Of a stretch of DNA of 64,000 bases, positions 59,406-64,000 are shown piece after piece (the first letter of the stretch is position 1; every line of letters begins with the position of its first letter). Position numbers and translations under genes: made by a program. Source of the DNA: Pseudomonas marginalis (GTDB lineage Bacteria > Pseudomonadota > Gammaproteobacteria > Pseudomonadales > Pseudomonadaceae); NCBI RefSeq assembly GCF_900105325.1, contig NZ_FNSU01000003.1:3547501-3611500 (forward strand). Direction: 5' to 3'. The notes under the pieces were generated by a model, which worked only from the letters and a program-made list of their open reading frames with translations, did no database searches and had not been told where the DNA came from.

Positions 59406-61293
59406 TGGCCGTAACCTCGGGGGTTGAAGGGGGGCCGCCATATTCGGGCTTGAGCCTGCCGTCGTCGGCCAGCAACCAGGCGTCCATCACCTGGCGCACC
59501 ACAGGCGCCGCCACACCGGAGCCGGACTCGCCGTTCTCGACCATCACCGCCACCACGATTTTCGGGTCGTCGGCCGGGGCAAAGCCCACAAACAAGGCGT
59601 GGTCGCGGTGGCGCTCCTGGACCTTGGAACGGTCGTATTTCTCGCCCTGCTTGATCGCCACCACCTGGGCGGTACCACTCTTGCCGGCGATACGGTATTG
59701 CGCACCGATCGCCGCCTTGCGCGCGGTCCCGCGTGCACCGTGCATCACCTGCTGCATGCCGTGGTTGACCTTGGTCCAGTCGGACGGGTCGCGCAGTACG
59801 ATGTCGGGGATCGGGTTTTCATCCACAGGCTTTTCGCCTTCGATGGTCCGGGCCAGGTGCGGGCGGTTCCAGATGCCTTTGTTGGCCACCAGCGCCGTGG
59901 CCTGGGCCAGTTGCAAAGGCGTGGCCTGCATATAGCCCTGGCCGATGCCGAGGATCAGGGTTTCGCCCGGGAACCATGCCTGGCGGCGGGTCGCACGCTT
60001 CCACTCCCGCGATGGCATCAGGCCAGGGGATTCTTCGAACATATCCAGGGAGACTTTCTGACCGAGGCCGAACTTGCCCATGTAGGCGGACAAGCGGTCG
60101 ATCCCCAGCTTGTGGGCCAGGTCGTAAAAATAGGTGTCGTTGGAACGCATGATCGCGGTATCCAGATCGACATAGCCGTCACCGGTACGGTTCCAGTTGC
60201 GGTATTTGTGGTCGTAGTTCGGCAGCATGTAGTAGCCCGGGTCGAATACCCGGCTGGAAGCCGTGACCACGCCCGCGTCTAAACCGGCAATCGCCACCGC
60301 CGGCTTGATGGTCGAACCCGGCGGGTACAGGCCGCGCAACACACGGTTGAACAGCGGCCGGTCGATGGAGTCGCGCAACTCGGCGTAGGCCTTGAAGCTG
60401 ATCCCGGTCACGAACAGGTTGGGGTCGAAGCTCGGCTGGCTGACCATGGCCAGCACTTCGCCGGTCTTCGGGTCCAGCGCCACCACCGCGCCACGCCGGC
60501 CACCGAGGGCCATCTCGGCCGCTTCCTGCAGCTTGATGTCCAGGCTCAGCACAATGTCCTTGCCCGGTACCGGGTCGGTACGCTTGAGCACCCGCAGCAC
60601 GCGGCCGCGAGCGTTGGTCTCGACTTCTTCGTAACCCACCTGGCCGTGCAGCTCGGGCTCGTAGAAACGCTCGATGCCGGTCTTGCCGATATGGTGGGTG
60701 CCGCTGTAATTGACGGGATCGAGGCTTTTCAGCTCTTTCTCGTTGATCCGCCCCATATAGCCGACGGAGTGAGCAAAGTGCGGCCCTTGGGGATAGTGGC
60801 GCACCAACTGCGCCACCACTTCCACACCCGGCAGGCGGAACTGGTTCACCGCAATCCGCGCAATCTGCTCTTCGGTCAGCTCGAACAGGATCGGCACCGG
60901 TTCGAACGGCCGGCGCCCCTGTTTCATGCGTTTCTCGAAGATCACCCGGTCTTCCGGGGTCAACTGCAGCACCTCGACGATGACATCGAGGACCTGTTGC
61001 CAGTCGCCGGAACGCTCGCGGGTCATGCTCAGGCTGAAACTGGGCCGGTTATCCGCCACCACCACGCCATTGCGGTCGAAGATCAGCCCACGGGTCGGCG
61101 GAATCGGTTGCACATGCACGCGGTTGTTTTCCGACAACGTGGAGTGGTAGTCGTACTGGATCACCTGCAGGAAATACAGGCGCGCAATCAGCACCCCGAT
61201 CAGCGCCACCACCATGATCGCGCCAAACACCACCCGCGCGCGTACCAGACGTGCGTCTTTCTCGTGGTCCTTGATGCGGATCGGCTGGGTCAT
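59395..61293 (-). CDS. mrdA: penicillin-binding protein 2
   Basis: 632 residues. Elongasome transpeptidase partner of RodA. Seen: N-terminal helix at about 24-44, pedestal domain (PPTRGLIFDRNG), SxxK in PPGSTIKPAVAIAG near 327, SxN in MRSNDTYFYDLAH near 384, and KSGTAQ near 544. Only 15 bp before it is the rlmH gene on the same strand. Target of mecillinam in related species. Confidence 0.95.
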   Translation of the reverse strand: MTQPIRIKDHEKDARLVRARVVFGAIMVVALIGVLIARLYFLQVIQYDYHSTLSENNRVHVQPIPPTRGLIFDRNGVVVADNRPSFSLSMTRERSGDWQQVLDVIVEVLQLTPEDRVIFEKRMKQGRRPFEPVPILFELTEEQIARIAVNQFRLPGVEVVAQLVRHYPQGPHFAHSVGYMGRINEKELKSLDPVNYSGTHHIGKTGIERFYEPELHGQVGYEEVETNARGRVLRVLKRTDPVPGKDIVLSLDIKLQEAAEMALGGRRGAVVALDPKTGEVLAMVSQPSFDPNLFVTGISFKAYAELRDSIDRPLFNRVLRGLYPPGSTIKPAVAIAGLDAGVVTASSRVFDPGYYMLPNYDHKYRNWNRTGDGYVDLDTAIMRSNDTYFYDLAHKLGIDRLSAYMGKFGLGQKVSLDMFEESPGLMPSREWKRATRRQAWFPGETLILGIGQGYMQATPLQLAQATALVANKGIWNRPHLARTIEGEKPVDENPIPDIVLRDPSDWTKVNHGMQQVMHGARGTARKAAIGAQYRIAGKSGTAQVVAIKQGEKYDRSKVQERHRDHALFVGFAPADDPKIVVAVMVENGESGSGVAAPVVRQVMDAWLLADDGRLKPEYGGPPSTPEVTASEE

Positions 61294-61308
61294 CGGGAGG
61301 GGCGCAGA

Positions 61309-61776
61309 TTATTTGTGATAAGGGTGCCCGGACAGAACTGTCCAGGCGCGATACAGCTGTTCACCGATCAGGATCCTTACCAACGGGTGCGGCAGCGTCA
61401 GCGCCGACAGCGACCAGCGCTGGTCCGCCCGCGCGCAGACTTCCGGCGCCAGCCCTTCGGGGCCGCCGACCATGAAGTTGACGGTGCGCGAGTCCAGGCG
61501 CCAGCGATCCAGTTCCACCGCCAATTGCTCGGTGCTCCAGGGTTTGCCGTGCACTTCGAGGGTGACGATGCGCTCGTTGGGGCCGACCTTGGCCAGCATC
61601 GCTTCGCCTTCCTGACGGATAAAGCGCGCCACGTCGGCATTCTTGCCCCGGGTGTTGAGCGGTATCTCCACCAGTTCCAGCGACAGCTCGGCGGGCAGAC
61701 GCTTGGCATACTCGTGCCAGCCTTCTTCCACCCACTTGGGCATGCGTGAACCGACAGCAATCAGACGCAGGCGCAC
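61309..61776 (-). CDS. rlmH: 23S rRNA (pseudouridine1915-N3)-methyltransferase
   Basis: 155 residues. SPOUT methyltransferase acting on helix 69 of 23S rRNA. Seen: [37 protein letters not shown] (SAM-binding knot) and [34 protein letters not shown] at the end. Complete. 9 bp after rsfS. Confidence 0.96.
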
Positions 61777-61785
61777 AGCCGTTCC

Positions 61786-62280
61786 TTATTCCTGGTCTTT
61801 GTTGAGCTTGTCGAAGTGCGCGTGGCCCACTTCCGGGCTGTGGTGCTTGCCATCGGCGGCACGGCTCTGCTCGGCGCCTTTCCACAGACGCTCCAGGTCG
61901 TAGAACTGACGGGCATTGCTGGTCATCATGTGAACGATCACGTCGTCCATATCCAGCAGCACCCAGTCGCTGTCGCCCTTGCCTTCTTCACCCAGCGGCT
62001 TCACGCCCTGGGCTTTGACGGCTTCGCGAACCTTGTCCAGCATCGCGCCGATCTGGCGGTTGGAGGTACCGGTGGCGATGATCATGAAGTCGGTGATGCT
62101 CTGCTTGTCGCGTACGTCCAGGACCTGGATGTCCTGGGCCTTCACGTCTTCCAGGGCGGCAACGGCGACTTTCACCAGCGCTTCGCCAGCCAGTTCCGGG
62201 CCAACGTGGGCTTCAACCGGCAGCGGGGCGCTTTTGAACGTGCCTTTGCGTTTTACTTTGCTTACGTCTTTGTTCGTCAT
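61786..62280 (-). CDS. rsfS: ribosome silencing factor RsfS
   Basis: 164 residues. Binds uL14 on the 50S subunit and blocks subunit joining in starvation. Seen: core domain from about residue 35 (LVKVAVAALEDVKAQDIQVLDV, SITDFMIIATGTSNRQI, DWVLLDMDDVIVHMM, YDLERLW). An N-terminal basic extension of about 33 residues (KVKRKGTFK) and a charged tail exceed the E. coli protein, as is usual in Pseudomonas. ATG 62280 lies directly after nadD. Confidence 0.93.
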   Translation of the reverse strand: MTNKDVSKVKRKGTFKSAPLPVEAHVGPELAGEALVKVAVAALEDVKAQDIQVLDVRDKQSITDFMIIATGTSNRQIGAMLDKVREAVKAQGVKPLGEEGKGDSDWVLLDMDDVIVHMMTSNARQFYDLERLWKGAEQSRAADGKHHSPEVGHAHFDKLNKDQE

Positions 62281-62349
62281 AAAAAACTCGTTTTGCTCGT
62301 ATGTTCGGGCGCTCGCTGCACGAGTGTTCGTGCGTTCAAGCGCGCCTTT

Positions 62350-62994
62350 TCAGTTCGACGCACGGTAAAGCCCGTGCGCATCGATGTAGGCCAGGACCGC
62401 GTCAGGCACCAGGAAACGTACCGACTTCCCGCTGGCCAGCAGTTGACGGATCTGGGTGGCAGACACCGCGAGCGGGGTCTGCCAGACGAATGCAATATTC
62501 CCGTTCGGCCCGGTCAGGGCCAAGGGGTCACTTACCGACCGCGCGGCCAGCAGGTTGCGCAAGGCATCCGGCGGTTCGCTGTCGGCATCCGGGCGTTGCA
62601 AAACCAGGATGTGGCAGTGCTGGAGGAGTTCCTCCCAGCGATGCCAAGAGGGCAGGCCGCAAAATGCGTCCCAGCCCAAAAGCAGAAACAACTGGTCATC
62701 CGCGGCCAACTCGGCGCGCATCAGCTCCAGGGTGTCGACAGTGTAGGACGGTTTATCGCGCTTGAGCTCACGATCGTCCACCACCAGCGGCGGTATGCCT
62801 TCTACGGCCAGGCGCACCATTTCCAGGCGCTGCTGCGGCGACACCTGCGGGGTATCGCGATGGGGCGGCCGGAAATTAGGGATCAGGCGCAGCTCATCCA
62901 GCGCCAAGGCATCCGCGACTTCCAGGGCACTGCGCAAATGGCCGATGTGCACGGGGTCGAAGGTACCGCCGAGCAGCCCGATGCGTTTAGCCAT
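62350..62994 (-). CDS. nadD: nicotinate-nucleotide adenylyltransferase
   Basis: 214 residues from ATG 62994 (MAKRIGLLGGTFDPVHIGHL). Converts NaMN to deamido-NAD. Seen: GGTFDPVHIGHL at 9-20 (HxGH nucleotidyl-transfer motif), RLIPNFRPPHRD, LLGWDAFCGLPSWHRWEEL and SATQIRQLLASGKSVRFLVPDAV containing the SATxIR motif. Start overlaps the proA stop (TGATG). A longer frame to 63381 is a shadow of proA. Confidence 0.95.
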   Translation of the reverse strand: MAKRIGLLGGTFDPVHIGHLRSALEVADALALDELRLIPNFRPPHRDTPQVSPQQRLEMVRLAVEGIPPLVVDDRELKRDKPSYTVDTLELMRAELAADDQLFLLLGWDAFCGLPSWHRWEELLQHCHILVLQRPDADSEPPDALRNLLAARSVSDPLALTGPNGNIAFVWQTPLAVSATQIRQLLASGKSVRFLVPDAVLAYIDAHGLYRASN

Positions 62995-64000
62995 CAAGTG
63001 CGCACGTGACCGTCGCCGAACACCACGTACTTCTCGCTGGTCAGGCCTTCCAGGCCAACCGGGCCGCGTGCGTGGAGCTTGTCGGTGGAGATGCCGATCT
63101 CCGCCCCCAGGCCGTACTCGAAGCCGTCGGCAAAGCGCGTCGAGGCGTTGATCATCACCGAAGCGGAGTCCACTTCGGTGAGGAAACGCCGGGCATCGCT
63201 GAAATGCTCGGAGACAATGGCGTCGGTGTGCTTGGAGCCGTACGTGTTGATGTGTTCGATGGCCTGGTCCAGGTCGTCGACGATGCGGATCGACAGGATC
63301 GGCGCCGTGTACTCGGTGTACCAGTCCTGCTCGGTGGCTTCGATCACGTCCGCGCCCAACAGCGCACGGGTGCGTTCGCAACCGCGCAGCTCCACGCCCT
63401 TGTCACGGTAGATGGCAGCCAGCGGCGGCAGCACGCGCTCGGCAATGCCGACGTGCACCAGCAGGGTTTCCATGGTGTTGCACGGCGCGTAGCGGTGGGT
63501 CTTGGCGTTGTCGGCGATGCGGATCGCCTTGTCGATGTCGGCGGCGATGTCGATATACACGTGGCACACGCCGTCCAGGTGCTTGATCACTGGCACCTTG
63601 GCATCGCGGCTGACGCGCTCGATCAGGCTCTTGCCACCGCGCGGCACGATCACGTCGATGAATTCCGGCATGGTGATCAGCGCGCCGACAGCGGCGCGGT
63701 CGGTGGTTTCCACCACTTGCACCACTTCGGCCGGCAACTCGGCCACGGCCAGGCCCTGCTGGATGCAGGCGGCGATGGCGCGGTTGGAATTGATCGCCTC
63801 GGAACCGCCACGCAGGATGGTGGCGTTGCCCGACTTGAGGCACAGGCTCGCGGCGTCGATGGTCACGTTCGGGCGCGACTCATAGATGATGCCGATCACG
63901 CCCAGGGGCACGCGCATCTTGCCGACCTGGATGCCGGACGGCAGGTAACGCATATCGCGAATTTCACCGATGGGGTCAGGCAGCTTGGCCACCTGACGCA
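62994..64000 (-). CDS. proA: gamma-glutamyl phosphate reductase, 3' part only
   Basis: Reduces gamma-glutamyl phosphate in proline synthesis. The frame is open to the right window edge; about 335 codons are present of the usual 420 or so, and the 5' part lies outside. Seen: PLGVIGIIYESRPNVTIDAASL, GNATILRGGSEAINSN, and EDTHRYAPCNTMETLLV-like HRYAPCNTMETLL containing the catalytic Cys, then STRFADGFEYGLGAEIGISTDKLHARGPVGLEGLT at the end. First visible gene of the proA-nadD-rsfS-rlmH-mrdA-rodA-mltB-rlpA operon. Confidence 0.94.
   Translation of the reverse strand, partial: RQVAKLPDPIGEIRDMRYLPSGIQVGKMRVPLGVIGIIYESRPNVTIDAASLCLKSGNATILRGGSEAINSNRAIAACIQQGLAVAELPAEVVQVVETTDRAAVGALITMPEFIDVIVPRGGKSLIERVSRDAKVPVIKHLDGVCHVYIDIAADIDKAIRIADNAKTHRYAPCNTMETLLVHVGIAERVLPPLAAIYRDKGVELRGCERTRALLGADVIEATEQDWYTEYTAPILSIRIVDDLDQAIEHINTYGSKHTDAIVSEHFSDARRFLTEVDSASVMINASTRFADGFEYGLGAEIGISTDKLHARGPVGLEGLTSEKYVVFGDGHVRT

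Noticed and set aside
63990..63992. Met at 63992 as the start of proA
   Set aside because: Family proteins carry about 85 more residues before this point; it is an internal Met and the gene runs off the window.

Overview
The window is a stretch of a Pseudomonas chromosome of the P. fluorescens group. The evidence is high-GC coding with strong third-position bias, many REP/REPIN palindromes of the GTGGGAGGGGGCTTGC and GTAGGAGCGAGCTTGC kinds, and a gene order that I recognise from Pseudomonas: ladS-thiD-thiE-hemL, miaB-ybeZ-ybeY-corC-lnt, leuS-lptE-holA, and lipA-lipB-dacC-rlpA-mltB-rodA-mrdA-rlmH-rsfS-nadD-proA. No rRNA, tRNA, CRISPR array, integrase or transposase was seen.

Layout. 1-14 kb: the 5' part of quiC (dehydroshikimate dehydratase) divergent from an MFS transporter; an EamA permease; a small lipoprotein; a YpfJ-type zinc peptidase and a secreted hydrolase; an acetyltransferase-tesB-HAD operon divergent from an HDAC-like amidohydrolase; a BaiN/HI0933-like flavoprotein preceded and entered by three perfect DnaA boxes; rhlE; a YedA-like exporter divergent from an Lrp-family regulator. 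14-21 kb: an exonuclease and NYN nuclease pair, a DUF2076 protein, YciC, an EEP hydrolase and the helicase hrpB.

21.0-24.2 kb is the one clearly accessory segment. It is visibly AT-richer (sampled lines about 45-50% GC against 60-75% around it) and sits between hrpB and a lipoprotein gene. It encodes, all on the minus strand, a single-TRD HsdS-like specificity subunit, an HsdM-like methyltransferase whose catalytic (N)PPF motif reads SHPPF, and, after a strong terminator and an 80-nt non-coding gap, an Abi-like HEPN protein with an intact RX4H ribonuclease motif. There is no HsdR. This is the best candidate here for an undescribed defence system: a DNA-recognition module of type I restriction origin apparently paired with an RNase effector.

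24-45 kb returns to core genes: a lipoprotein, fieF, a DUF6515 protein, an Lrp regulator, DUF2788, rluE, amn, aidB, the calcium-responsive hybrid kinase ladS, thiamin (thiD, thiE) and heme (hemL) genes, miaB, then the ybeZ-ybeY-corC-lnt block for ribosome maturation and lipoprotein acylation. 45-64 kb is the leuS-lptE-holA block, arfA with its intragenic hairpin, a lytic transglycosylase, an LD-carboxypeptidase, lipoate genes, and the elongasome/cell-wall cluster, in which most genes overlap or nearly touch, ending inside proA.

Most start codons below were chosen by Shine-Dalgarno position and family length, and several are shorter than the longest open frame. Product names rest on recognising family motifs by eye; no database search was run.
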